From contig JAUKTV010000010.1 of the NCBI GenBank assembly GCA_030549205.1, positions 186,001-250,000 of the forward strand: DNA of 64,000 bases. The letters run 5' to 3'. Source of the DNA: Apiosordaria backusii (Eukaryota; Ascomycota; Sordariomycetes; Sordariales; Lasiosphaeriaceae). Below the pieces are notes generated by a model. That model was given only the letters and a program-made list of their open reading frames with translations. It was not told where the DNA came from and ran no database searches. The translations under genes were made by a program, and so were the position numbers. Positions 21,267 to 33,092 of the stretch are shown here, one piece after another (position 1 is the first letter of the stretch; each line of letters begins with the position of its first letter).

Positions 21267-24200
21267 CTATTTTCTCTTGAACAGCCCCTTGACCACTCCG
21301 ACACCCTTCTCGAGCGCACCAAACAGTGGCCCAAACCCAAACGTCATACCCTTGACTCTGACTGTCCAGATGAAGAAGTAGACCAGCCTGTCAAAGAATA
21401 TTAGCAGCCGTATCGTCGATCAAAGAACAAGCGGTCAAAACTTACATCCAGTTGGTGAAGCAAAATACCAAGAAAATGCCAAAATCCCTCCACTTCTCAT
21501 CCGGATTGATCCCCAGCGTGTTCAAGTACTCATTCCCGCTCGAGTACGGGCAGTACCCACAGTCCACCGTATCATTAGGATTGAGCAGATACCCCTGCCC
21601 AGCCTGTCTCGCAAAATCTCCCGCGAACTCCAAACAAGTCTGTCCCGATGGCGGATTAAAGTAGGCCGCCTCGTTGGGCGCGCACTGGACATTCTGACCA
21701 ACCAAGGTGGCCGCGAGAACACCCCTGACCCACCACGTCGATGGGTTCAGGTAGTAAATCCAATACTTCCAAAACACATTCAGCTGGTCATAGGGAACCA
21801 CCACACCGTTGAAGATGGAGAAGGTGACCAAGAAGAACGGCAGGATATTGCTGATAACCGTAAAGTTGGGCGCCCAGGCACAAATCCACTGACCCCAGCT
21901 GGCCATGAAGAGGAAAAAGAGCAAGGTCATCAAGAAGACGTAACCGGCGACGGGAGCGTCAACAGGCAGACCGGTGGGGAAGTACCACAGGACAAAGTAC
22001 AGCACGGCCGCCACGATGCTGCCAGGGATCTCAGACAAGACCTCGGCTGTGCAAAAGGCGACCCAACCGTAGATGCGCGACGGGTGCTCACGCGCCTCCC
22101 AGAGCATACGATTAGTATAAAACTTTGGCAAGACTGCGTTGAGCACAGTGGCGGGAATCATGATGATGAGGAAGCACGTAAACATGCGGTTCTGCATATC
22201 AGCCACCGTGTTGCCGAGCTTCCAGAAAGTGAAGCCGTTGAAGATGCCGACAATGACAGCTGTGAACAAACGACCGTAGAGATAAGACGGTTGGCGCCAT
22301 TGGTGGATGAACATGCGCTTGGTCAGGAGGCTGATCTGAGTCCACGTAGGAGCAGCAAAGGACTGCATCGCCGGCTGAACAGCAGTGGACTCCCTGTTGG
22401 CCTTGGCGCGCTCTTCCTTGAGGCGCTGAATCTCGGCCAACAGCTCTTGATTCTCCTTGGACTCACGCCATTCCTGAGTCCAGTGGATGCGCTTGCCATT
22501 GGGACGTCGTCCTCCCTTGATGGCGGTCTCGAGGAGAAACTCGGCAACGTTTCTGCCGGGGGGACACTGGACGCCACGGTCGGCAAAGTACTTGACCACT
22601 GCGCTACCGTTGTCTCCAACGGGACCAAAGTAGATGGTGTTGCCACCGGGGTTCAAAGCCAGAATCTCGTCAAACTCCTGAATCAGGTCAGATGAGGGCT
22701 GATGAATAGTGCAGATAATGGCCTGGCCAGCAGCGCAAAGCTTGCGGAGAAAGCGGACGATGGATAAGGCGGACTGCGCGTCGAGGCCGCTGGTCGGCTC
22801 GTCAAGGAAGAGAAGCAAAGACGGCCTGGCCGCTAGCTCCACGCCGATGGTCAGCCTCTTCTTTTGCTCCACACCAAGAGACGCAATGATGGCGTCCTGG
22901 ACGTCAGTCAACTCGAGCAAGTCCAAAACAGTGTCGACATATGCCAGCTTCTCGTGCCTGGGGGTTTCGCGGCTCTGGCGGAGGAGTGCTGAGAACTCGA
23001 GTGCTTCCCGAATGGTGGCAGTCTCGTCGTGAAGATCCATCTGCTCAACGAAGCCAGTACCGCGTTGGAAGTCACCAGTAAGAGGCTTGCCATCGACAAG
23101 CATGTCGCCAGAGACCACGCCAACAGTTTGCCGTTGGGACAGAGTGTTGAGGAGTGTCGTCTTGCCAGCACCACTAGCTCCCATGAGCGCAACCATGACT
23201 CCAGGTTTCGCGTACCCGCTGACTCCGTTGAGCAGCTTCTTCGGTCCCTGAGGGGTTGGAACAGTGTATGAGACATTCTCCCAGGTGAAGACCTTGTCGC
23301 TCCCTGTAAGACCCGTGAGTTCGCCCTTCTCCGCACGGTTCTGGTAAGCAACATCGGTGGTAGAGGATGCTCCTGTCACAGTGCCCTTCTCCACGTCAGC
23401 AGGCTTTGCAGCGAGTTTGGCTTGCTTGGCTGCCTTGCTGGAACGCTTGAAGACAAGTGCGCCGCCACCAGATCCGACAAAGGACAGAAGCTCCGTTGCG
23501 GCAACAGTGACGAGAAGATAAAGCACAGAGAAGGCAATCAGAACACCGAAATTGCGCCACAGATGATCACGGGTGTAGTTGAACTGGCTGTCGAGGTATG
23601 CCGTTCCAGACACGTCAGTACTTCCAGCCACTGAGCCAGGAATCGCGCAACCCTGGTTGGCTGGTAGAATACCCGGTCCCTGAGGCACGAGATGTGCAGG
23701 AGCACACTCCATGATTCGGCCAGAGAACTCATTGGTCAAAGCGGCTTCGAAGGCATATGCAAGCTGTTATTTGTTAGCAGTTGCTTGGTGATATTCAGGA
23801 AAAAGGAGCCTGCTTACCGGATTCACGTAAAAGATCCAGCCAAACCAAATCTTTTGCGACACCAAAATGGGCTTGTAGATGACGTAGCCGGTAAAAATAA
23901 CCAGCAAGTTGAGCGCAAGTCCAGAGAAACGAACGGCATCATCAATCGTCGGTGACAAGGACGCAAACATGCGGTACAGGGCCGTGATGCAAAAGGTGGT
24001 CGTGTAGATGAACAAGAGACTGATGAAAAACTTGGCTGGCGTCAAGTCCAAACCGGTCATGAAGTACATGATGACACCAAAGATGACGACCTGGAAAATC
24101 AATACCGGTAAATCGACAAGAGCGCGGGCGAGGTTGACGGCAGAGGGACGATAGAAGGCGTATTCCTTGTGGCGAGCAACAACGACACGGCCAGACACAG

Positions 24201-26118
24201 CCTTCATGAGTTCAGCAAGCTGGAGCCAGCCAAGGAAGACAATGGAGAAGAAGGCGGCGCCAGCGCGAAGGAAGGTACCGGCGGTGTTGTCAGGAGTGTC
24301 GTAAAAGAGAGAACCGACGATGAAACCGTTGCTGATAATGGTGAAGTACTTGGTGTATATCTCCGTCTTATTTCCCCACATGAGCCAGAATTCGCGGCGA
24401 GAGCAGGCAAGAACCTGCTTCCAGAAGCTCACAGTGTAGTTGGAGTCCGAGGCAACGCGGCGGGACTTTTGCTCCTCGACTGCTTTCTGGAATCTTTGGG
24501 TATCGGCGTGTTGTGTCTCTCGCAGATGCTTCTCGAACTCGTCCACATCAGCAAGCACCTTCTTGTAGGCCTCGCTATTCTTGAAAGCCCTCTCAATCTC
24601 CTCCGCAGTCTTGGGACACTTGTCTTCGTAGCCCGGGCGGAATTGCCGGGTGACAGGATCGCAGATGGACGTGAGAAAGTCGGGCGTTGTTTGTCGTGGT
24701 GGCGCGTGGAATCCAAGATCAATAAAGTACTGTCTGGCCTCCTTGGCAGGGCCCTGATAAAGCATGCGCCCCTCATCGATGACCAGGACCTTGTCCATCA
24801 ACTCGTAGATGCCTTCACCAGCTTGGTACAGCGTGGTGATGGTTGTCCGATCCGACACATCCGTCATGACACGCAGCGACTTGGCGTAATCCAAAGCGGT
24901 AGATGCGTCGAGGCCTCTCGTCGAGTTGTCCCAGCACACGATGGTGCTCTTAGTGGCTAGAGCTTCGGCAATGCTGACGCGCTTCCTCTCACCACCAGAA
25001 ACACCACGTGTATAGGCATTACCGACGATGGTGTGTTTGGTGTGTTGGATGGCAAACATGCGCAGCAGCGAGTCAATGATAAAGTCGACATTGCCCCTGA
25101 GATGCTTCTTAGTCTTGTTGAGCAGCGAAAACTGGAGGGTCTGGCCGACAGTCAAAGTAGGCATGTGCTCATCGTCTTCACCGTTGTAAACTACCTCGCC
25201 TCGGTAGTGTTTCGCAATCTCTTGGGCAGAAATGCCACTATATGATACCTCGCCTTCAACAGCAGCATAGGAACCTCTGTTGTTGGCGATGACACGGAGA
25301 AAGGTGCTGCAACCACTGCCGGGTCGTCCGAGAACAAGCATCATCTCTCCATGTCGTACCACACCGGTAAAGTCGTTGATCAGGGTCCGTAGCTCTCCTT
25401 GCTGGCGCTTGAACCGAAGTGCTGGGATGAATCTGCAAAGAATGCCGTAGAGATCAGGGCCAAATGTGCCGAGAATGGCTTGGGGAAGTGTTTTGACAAA
25501 ACTCGCGCCACCACCAATGCCTTTGACGGTGACGTTCTTGAATACTACACCCAGCTTCTTGCTCGACTCGCCAGATTCTGTGCGCTTCTCAAGGTGGCCG
25601 TCGCGCATAAACTGCTCCAGTTGAAACTGGTCATCGTCTTCGGAGGACTCGTCCGAGCTGCTGGCATCGTCGTCTACCTGCTGTTCAGGATTTTGGGCAG
25701 CTGCACTTTTTGGCCGCTTTGATTTTCCACTGGCCCGGGAAGCGATGCGGCGAAAGACATTATCACGCCTGCTATCAGACCTCCGGGAAGCTCTCGAGGC
25801 CGACCTTGATCGTGATCGTGATCGTGATCGTGAACGGGACCGTCCGGTGCTCATTCTCGTGAGCTCGCGTTGCAGCTCCTGAAAGTCGTGCATGGCCATC
25901 CGTTGGCTCACAGGACCGCCGACGTCTCGCTCCCCCCAGAGGCCATCGGCTGTGGAAGGAGCCTCTGGACTTGGTGGGATCTTGGTGGTGTCGCCAGAGT
26001 CCATTTCAGTCTCTTCATCACTGATTGGCTGTGTTTGATCTCGATGATGCAGTGAATCTGGAAGAGCCTCAGAGGCTCCCCGGCGGAAAGCCTCCTCGGG
26101 TGTTTGTTGCCCCCACAT
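21267..26118 (-). CDS. Full-size PDR-type ABC (ABCG) multidrug transporter
   Basis: Three exons (26118-23818, 23763-21446, 21387-21267) give 1579 residues in the (NBD-TMD)x2 order of fungal PDR/CDR proteins. Residues 1-200 are hydrophilic with an RS-dipeptide tract. NBD1 has the PDR-typical Walker A GRPGSGCST, signature VSGGERKR and Walker B VCWDNSTRGLD. NBD2 has the canonical Walker A GASGAGKTT, the degenerate signature LGVEQKKRLTIG and Walker B LLFLDEPTSGLD. Such split asymmetry is normal for the subfamily. About six helices follow each NBD, with a Cys-rich extracellular loop before the last helix (CAPNEAAYF...CGYC). The short last exon encodes the end of the last helix and a basic tail, KGLFKRK. 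The role is export of xenobiotics or lipophilic compounds across the plasma membrane. The length is close to SNQ2/CDR1 relatives. Confidence 0.93.
25807..25836 (-). repeat. Coding hexanucleotide repeat (Arg-Ser)n
   Basis: Five exact copies of tgatcg (CGATCA on the coding strand), flanked by related CGT TCA and AGG TCG codons. They encode the RSRSRSRSRSRS tract near residue 95 of the PDR transporter. Unit length is a multiple of three, so copy changes keep frame. Confidence 0.9.
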
Positions 26119-27638
26119 GTTGGTTGCGTTTGATTGTCGGTGGGATGGAAGATGCGGATGACAAGGCAGAGTGACGTTTGTTTTCGCTGCTAAGTAAAGT
26201 TGCCGTCTGGTCTACTCGATGCAGCTCGCCGGTGCCGAGAAGCCGCAGGCGCAGCTGGGGGTTGTGGATGAGATGGTCCAGCAGCGGGACGCTCAAGGTT
26301 ACTTTGCTGCTCATCAACATCAGAAGAGTGGTGTCTCTCGCTGGGCTCATATACAAAACGACATCCCACACAAACTCACAGGGGTTGTTGTAAGCAAACT
26401 GTGATGGCCCACATATATCCCCGGCACTAATCTGGCAGGGCAGATGGAGATAACGGAGGGGAGTCAACATGAATCATCAGAATCAACCCATCGAAGCACC
26501 CCTTGTGGACACACCCACCCTTACAGCCGTCAAGAAGAAAGAAGGTTAAACAGCGTTAAAACCGCCTAGTTGGTACGCCATGGGCAACGATCTGCACGTC
26601 TCGTCTCCCACCGCCTTTGCAGCCGAACTCCGGTCTGGGTCCATGCTTACAATCCGCATACGCCGTGGAGTTAGCGGCCGCTATCTTACAAACGCTACAG
26701 GCATTATAAATCCGCTATCCCCCCGTGCCCGCACATCTTCTCCTGTCTTCGCTCACAAAGACCGTGCTGCCGCCCAGACCTGTTGGGAGTTGGGGCCTGA
26801 CCATCAGGGTGCCGTTTTCTTATCACCTAAGGGTGCTGCTTAGAAATCCAGGCATAGTACTGACCGTTTTTCCTTAAAAGCGGAAGGATGCTCCCTCCTC
26901 ATGTTTTCCATGCCCCGGATATCCACTGGATAACGCCTTGTTCTTGTCCTTCAGTGCCGTAATCCCGTGCCCAATGCGCCGTCCAGTCATCGTCCGTATT
27001 TGTAATGAGCACGGACAATTCTCGCGGTCTTTGTCCGCGGCGTTAATTGTGGGCTCGAGAACACAGCATAAGAATGGAAGAAGACTTTTCCAGAAATTGT
27101 CTCGCCGGCAGATGCATGGATGCATTGCTCCACCCTTTCCTTGCGGGGAGGGCTGGGTGCCGGAGCCAGGCAGTGCCCTGGAAGCTTGAATTGACAGCCA
27201 AGACCAAGCAAGATTGGAAATGATTCAAGATGATTCATTCTTTATTTTCACGGCGGGGGTGCGTATTGTGGACACCTGCCCAACCCTAACCCGTGGCCGA
27301 GAGCTTGGCAGGCTTCACGCCACGTTCAATCAGACCAGCAGACATGCGATGAGAGAGCACGGAATAAAATAGTAATCATTGTGAGTATTCTTCTAGATAC
27401 GAGCGAGATTTCGAAAAAAAAAATTAATGTGCATATGCTTTTCTGGTGTCCCTCTGAGAGACGTGGAATGGAATTAAGATCGGAGTTGCTGCGCTGAACC
27501 CTAACCCATGGATCCGATCAAGAGACTTATAACTCGAATAATAAATGAGAATGAATCATCAGCAAATTGTATTCGCTAAGCAATGAAGTGACGGTGTGAA
27601 ATGGTTTTGTATTGTTAATCTACAGATCCTATCCATCC
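26119..27638. promoter_or_regulatory. Upstream region of the PDR gene and 3' flank of the bZIP gene
   Basis: About 1.5 kb without a supported ORF. The left part must hold the PDR promoter and leader. The right part carries two CCCTAA-type doublets (27282-27292, 27497-27507) before a third at the end of the bZIP gene. I cannot identify a pleiotropic-drug-response element with confidence. Confidence 0.4.
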
Positions 27639-28397
27639 CTAACCCTTCTTCCCCGTAGCCATAGCCAGCATCTCCCTCAAAGCCTTCACCTCGGCCTCCC
27701 TCCTCGCCAACTCTACTCGAAGCTCATCCCTCTCCTTCTTCACCTCATCCACCTCATTTTCCAGCTCCTCAATCCGATTAACCTTTTTCTGACGGTAGCG
27801 CTTGGCAGCCAGATTGTTCCTGGCTCTCTTGACCAGCACTTCTTCATCTTCATCCTCTTCTTCGGACAGAGGACGCTTCTTGGTGGGTTTCGGCCCTGGT
27901 TTCTTTTTCGGTTTGCCATTGACCGAGACAGATGACGAAGGGAGCCTCAGCCCGGGGACTAGATTGCCCGAGGCAGAGGCAGGTGTGCAGGTAGAAACGG
28001 GAGAGGCAGAGGAGGAAGTGGACTGAGAACAAGACTCGAATGTGGTGATAATTGTCGGGGTAGGAGTCAGCAGAGACAGGTTTGTCGTAGTTATGGTTGG
28101 CGGGCTGCCTGATGTTGGAGCTGGTGGGATGCCATGACTGGTGCTGATGGGGGCTTCGGCTGTCTCATTCAGGCCGAGGGAAGGGATTCCAGTGGCGAAA
28201 TCCGGAAAGGTAGGAACTGGAAGAGACTGAAGGTCAAAAATGGTGTAATCGAGAGGTAGTTCAAGTTGTTGGATGTTGTGGTTGTCGCTGTTGATGTCAA
28301 AAGAGCCGTCCCAAAACTGATGATCAAAGTCTTGGCTCGGGTCCAAGAATTGAAGGAGACTTTGATCACTGCTGCTGGGGTTGGAAGAAAATAGCAA
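27639..28397 (-). CDS. bZIP transcription factor (start exon unresolved)
   Basis: The frame encodes at least 252 residues. The C-terminal third is a bZIP domain: basic region VKRARNNLAAKRYRQKKVNR, then leucine-type heptads IEELENEVDEVKKERDELRVELARREAEVKAL. A lysine/proline patch (KPKKKPGPKPTKKR) before it may be a nuclear localisation signal. The N-terminal part is rich in Ser, Thr, Pro and acidic or aromatic residues, a likely activation domain. The basic region resembles the Gcn4/CPC-1-like group, which I do not narrow further. No ATG begins this frame: the open frame runs upstream through a Gln-rich stretch to an in-frame stop near 28490 without an ATG, so the true start must come from a spliced upstream exon or a non-AUG codon. 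The stop overlaps a CCCTAACCCT motif. Confidence 0.85.
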   Translation of the reverse strand: MLFSSNPSSSDQSLLQFLDPSQDFDHQFWDGSFDINSDNHNIQQLELPLDYTIFDLQSLPVPTFPDFATGIPSLGLNETAEAPISTSHGIPPAPTSGSPPTITTTNLSLLTPTPTIITTFESCSQSTSSSASPVSTCTPASASGNLVPGLRLPSSSVSVNGKPKKKPGPKPTKKRPLSEEEDEDEEVLVKRARNNLAAKRYRQKKVNRIEELENEVDEVKKERDELRVELARREAEVKALREMLAMATGKKG

Positions 28398-28779
28398 TGA
28401 AGCGGACGGTGGCAGCTGCTGCTGATGCTGCTGCTGCCATTCTTGCAGTATGGGGTGGCCTCTCGAGCGAGGCCGGCGGCGTCTTGGGAATATTCAATGG
28501 ATGGGTTGCCCCCGAGAGTGTTGTTGATGAAAGGGAAGAGGCAAACAATCGGGGGGTGGGGAATGGACGGGTATTTTATGTTTTGGCAGGCTGATAGTCT
28601 CACCCCACCCGCCCATCCCCCACCACGCACTGCCTCGCTGGCCAGATTACACCCCACATGCACCCTGAGCACCCAACAGCACAGACTTGCATCTCTTTCG
28701 CATTCCTCAATTGGTTGAATGTAGGGAGCAAGGCGGTGTCTGCTGTACCACAGCTCAACCCTTATTCCATGATCGGATT
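28398..28779. other. 5' side of bZIP gene / 3' side of MFS gene
   Basis: It probably holds the missing bZIP first exon. A CAG/CTG-rich segment (about 28415-28445) encodes Gln in the bZIP frame. A candidate donor on the minus strand is GTGAGACT near 28600. I could not define an exon with confidence. Confidence 0.4.
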
Positions 28780-30893
28780 CTAAGATGCAAATCTAAAATC
28801 TAGCCGCTTGTTCCCCGCATCCCAGTTCTCTGCAAGGTACTTCTCCCGCTCACTTTCTGACATGCTGTTCCATACTCCATCCCGGCTGCGGTTCCGCCAG
28901 ACATAGTACGCCTTTGTAGCCAGATACAGAACAATATTAACCCCCAGTATCGACAACAACACCGAGTTGCCGCGAGTGTAATGCGGCGCATCATCTTCGC
29001 GATAGATGTTGGACGCAATGATACTCCCGCCCTGAACACACATGTTGTACATAGCACTGCCCACAGCACGGCTCCGGACTGTGTTGGCATTGCGAGATAT
29101 CCAGCCGACCTGGATAGGGTGGGAATATGGGCTCCCGAGAAAGAAGGTCATTACCAGCCAGACCGTCCATTTGGATACTGTGGTGGTGTCAACAAATCGG
29201 AGGAAAACCAAAAATGGTATCGCCCAGAATTGAGGTATGATGGCAATCAATGACATTTCGCCAGTGAACTCGCTGACATAAGTCAAGATGATCATGTTGA
29301 TGACTGCCGGTCCTGTCAGTACCATGTTCAATTCATTTCATTCTCGGCAATGATCGAGACCTACTATGAAGCACCTGCGATGGTATCACGAGCAGGTTCG
29401 TCTGAAAAGTCGAAAACCCCATCCCTTTCAGCGACAGCGTTAAATAGCTTGTTGGCGTCGCGTATGGAATATGATTCAAGAGGCCAATCAGATAAATCGG
29501 CCACAGATCGAAATCAAGCAGACTCTTCAACAGGAGCCTCGGGGACACCGGTTCCCGATTATGCATGCCGCCTTTCGAAGGGTCATCACGGATGATTCGA
29601 TTAACCAAGATAGTTTCCTCTCTGTGGAATCTGTCAGTCATCACTCTCCGATATGCAACCAAAGTTCGAAAAGCAAGTACCTCGGAGTGAACCACCCCTT
29701 TTTACCCCTGAGCCAGCCCGCAGTCTGCGTCGGACCGGCCGGCATGAGACCAAACGACAAAAAGCCAAAGACAAGCGTCACCATTCCCTAGAAACAAACA
29801 GGGTCAGCCCACGTCTTGCTTTCTGAATTTCAACAATTGCAAACAACTCACCTCGATTAAGAACAGCCACCTCCACCCCGAATATCCCCCTACGCCGCGC
29901 ATATGCAACAATCCAAAAGCCGACAGCGCTGCAAAGATGTCCGCAAACACCATCGACGTCCAAAAGAAACCCATGCGTATCGTCAACTCATTCGACTTGT
30001 AAAAGTAAGACAGATAAAGCACCACGGTCGGTATGAACCCGCCCTGGAGCATCCCCAACAGCACCCTCGACGCCAAATACCCCAACCGTCCACTCAACGT
30101 GAACTGACTCGACGCTACCAACGACCAAAGCACCATCTGCAGCGGTATCCAAATATCACAGCCCAAGTACTTGCTAATCAACTGCGAGGGCACTTCCGCA
30201 CACAGAAACGAAAAGGCAAAGAGGGAGTTGCCGAGGTTATAATCGTTGGTGGTCAGCCCGAGCTCAGGTAACAAGTCGTCTGTCACAGCCTGTCGGATGT
30301 TGGCCCTGTCCATCTCCAGCGCGCAAAACATAAGGCAGGTCCAGAGCATGATTTTCAGGTCGACCTTGCGAATGAGTGCTCGTTCTTCGCGCCACGTCCA
30401 TCGTGCTGAGGGGTCGAAGCGGTGGATATTCTCCCTTTGAGTCACATAATTGTCAGGAACTGCCACAGCTTGACGACAAGAGAATGCGGGAGGAGACAGC
30501 ATACCAATCTGGCTGTGGCTGATATTGACCGGCCACGTCAGGGTCGTCGAAAACGCTCCGTTGCGTGGCGATGGCGTCAAGGTCTGCTTCCGATCCCTTG
30601 TCCGCAGCGGGAGAAAACCAAAACCGTCCCCCTTTTGGCTCTGGCTCACCGAGGGGCCCGCCCTCAGTGTATATCAATGCTGTGGTGACATCCGCGTCCT
30701 CTTTGCTAATCTCGGACCCGTATTGTGACTTTGCATCATCATCCTCATCATGGTCTGACCTCGTCATCCACTCTCGCAATCTTGAAGCGGGGGCGTTGTT
30801 TATTAGCTCGACTCGGGAATTGTCATTATTTAGGGCTCCGTTGTTGGATGATGTGCCAAACGTGGCATACAACGACTGTTGCTTAAACGGCAT
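28780..30893 (-). CDS. MFS transporter, anion:cation symporter (Dal5-like) family
   Basis: Five exons (30893-30505, 30434-29852, 29787-29681, 29621-29365, 29303-28780) splice to 619 residues, all phases consistent. A hydrophilic N-terminus of about 130 residues precedes the core. The core starts with the family-typical RALIRKVDLKIMLWTCLMF, has LEMDRANIRQA after helix 1, and SRVLLGMLQGGFIPTVVLYLSYFY in helices 4-5. The IPSQVLHIINMIILTYVSE junction crosses introns 4. The C-terminal half has the usual six helices and a tail with EREKYLAENWD. Relatives carry allantoate, vitamins or other organic anions at the plasma membrane; substrate is not readable from sequence. Small introns of 47-71 nt are typical. 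Confidence 0.88.
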
Positions 30894-31249
30894 TTTGTAT
30901 GTCCCAAACCCACAATCCAGTCATCCCAATAGGTTCATAGAAAGAACAAAGAGAGACCAGACCAACAGGGAAAAAAAACACACCAAATCTCCCAAACAAG
31001 GGAGGGGAAGGACGGATACAAAAATACACACGTACCTTATAGCACCACCTGCCTCCTCACTGACACCACTGGCACCACCACCACTACCACCAGCTTGGTC
31101 CCAGTCTTCCGCCCAGTCATTTGCATCATGGACTGGTTTTATGCCGGTGCCCGAAGCTGATCTCATCGGACCCATCCCAAGGCGTAATTTGAGACAAGCG
31201 GCGCGGGACCGACGCGGCCGCGGGGGTTATCTCTGTTAACCGGTGTTGT

Positions 31250-31295
<46 letters not shown>

Positions 31296-33092
31296 CTGTA
31301 TGTGTGCCCATGAATAAGGAGCATAGAGAACCCCAACAAGCCACCCCAACCCAGATCGGTGTGTGTGTATAGGTAAGGTAGGGTAAGGTATAAAGCAAGC
31401 AACCACACTTCCCCTACCGCTTAAACACCCCTGAATCCTTGCAGCAATTTTCCAACGGCAGACAGCCCCATGGAAGCTTGAAGCATTCTTTCATTCCCCA
31501 AATCAAAACCAAAAAAAACCAAAAGTTGAAACTCCCCTTCACAAGACTGGACAGGTTTCACCAAACGTGGGGATGGCACCGACAGGGATATGGCGTGCTT
31601 TTAGGAGCGATGGCGAACCGGCCAATCACCAGTGCAGAAGTGCTTCTGGGAGGTCACAAAGGCAGATGACGGCATCTTGGGGGGTGTCACGATCAATAAT
31701 GATAAGGATGTTGGTCAAAAATGGAATGGGATTCTTCCAAATCGTGGGATCGATGTTTGCTGGGTCCGGTGAGATCATGTTTGGTGGGACGGTGTGTGGG
31801 TGCGGTGTAGGGGGTCTGAGAAAGAAAAGGGGTGGAAAAGGGATGGAAAAGGGGGTTATGGGTAACCCTAACCCCGGATGTAGGGGTAGACGCCCGCAAA
31901 GTGACCTGTATGCAAGTCAGTACAATCATGATTGTAGGAGTTCTCCATGTTATTAGAGCTATCAAAAATCTTTATTTTCGATTTGATCGTGGGTTTTATT
32001 TCGGGGGTTCAGGGCGACAGTAGATACTTCAGTCCAGGATGTTTAGGTGTTATGGAAAGTCAGGGAAAAGTTGGCAAGCATTATGTTTCCAATGTCCAGA
32101 ATGGTCTGGCTTCCTTTCCTTTAAGATGAACTTTTTGTTGTCTGAGGAAGCAAGTGCTGGATTGACATTAAAGTAAAATCTGCCAATACCTGGCGACATC
32201 AACGCCTAGTACATTTATCGGGGAGAAGAAATGTATTGTAGATAACATGATGGCTGCATCATCCTTTCGAGCATGAATTGCCCACTGATAACCAAGCAAT
32301 CTCGCATTTGTGGCGTTTACCCTGCTCAATCTGATATTGGTCCCTGAGATCCAGGACGGATAATCGCCGTCGGCTCCAGGTTCTGCAACAGCTGTTTGTA
32401 AGGTACCTGAGGCCCACATTTGCTGTGTTTATGTTCACTATCTTGCCACGTGCTTCATGCCTCTTCTTTTCCCACCTTACATTTGTATCTGTGTGTTGAA
32501 GAGTAAGATGGGGGGATGGAATTTGGTAAAGCGGCACCGGAAACCGGTTTTGATGGCCGGGTTTGCAGATTTGACAGCCCGTCTCGGCGAATGTCTCCAA
32601 CCAATGAGGTATTGTAACTCCTGACTCGTTTGTAGATCACTGCCCTGGGAGAGAAAACACCATGAGCCCCAGTTCAATAGTCCTTCAAAAGGCATCGTGA
32701 AGGCTACCTGGTACCATTCAGAGTTGCATCAAGAAACGGCTTCTCCCTTCATGCGCTGTACCATGAAAGAAGACTCGTCCACTTCGGCCGAGGCCAAGAC
32801 CGAAAAGGGGGTTGCCTGTGCCCCTTGAAGCCGTGAAATACAACCAAACGCTGTACAGTTGCGTAGAAATCATGCCCTCGAATCTCTTTGCACTCCATCT
32901 CTTATCGTCTGGAAGTTTGGTTCATGGCTGCATGACGACATCATAAATTTTGACGGTTGACAGTCCGTAGCCATGGAAGCGGAGCTGAGAATAAAAAGGA
33001 CGACGACAGTACCTTACTAGGGCCTGAAGATTGCTTCGTCTAGATGTTCTTCCACAGCGACAATTTGTAAAACTCGTTCAACTGTCAACCAG
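30894..33092. promoter_or_regulatory. Intergenic, divergent promoters of MFS and laccase genes
   Basis: A 2.2-kb gap between outward-facing genes. It contains a (GT)21 microsatellite (31251-31292) and a TAACCCTAACCC motif (31863-31873). An A/T-rich stretch before 33093 includes aataaaaagg at 32991, which could be a TATA-like element about 100 bp before the laccase ATG. No gene is supported. Confidence 0.45.
31251..31292. repeat. (GT)21 microsatellite
   Basis: Uninterrupted dinucleotide run read directly, in the gap between the MFS and laccase genes. Confidence 0.95.

Noticed and set aside
22084..24960. Long plus-strand ORFs (203 and 263 codons) antisense to the PDR gene
   Set aside because: They are shadow frames of a strongly biased coding strand, with no domain of their own.
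30565..31239. 224-codon plus-strand ORF over the 5' end of the MFS gene
   Set aside because: Antisense to the MFS first exon and its leader, without domain evidence.
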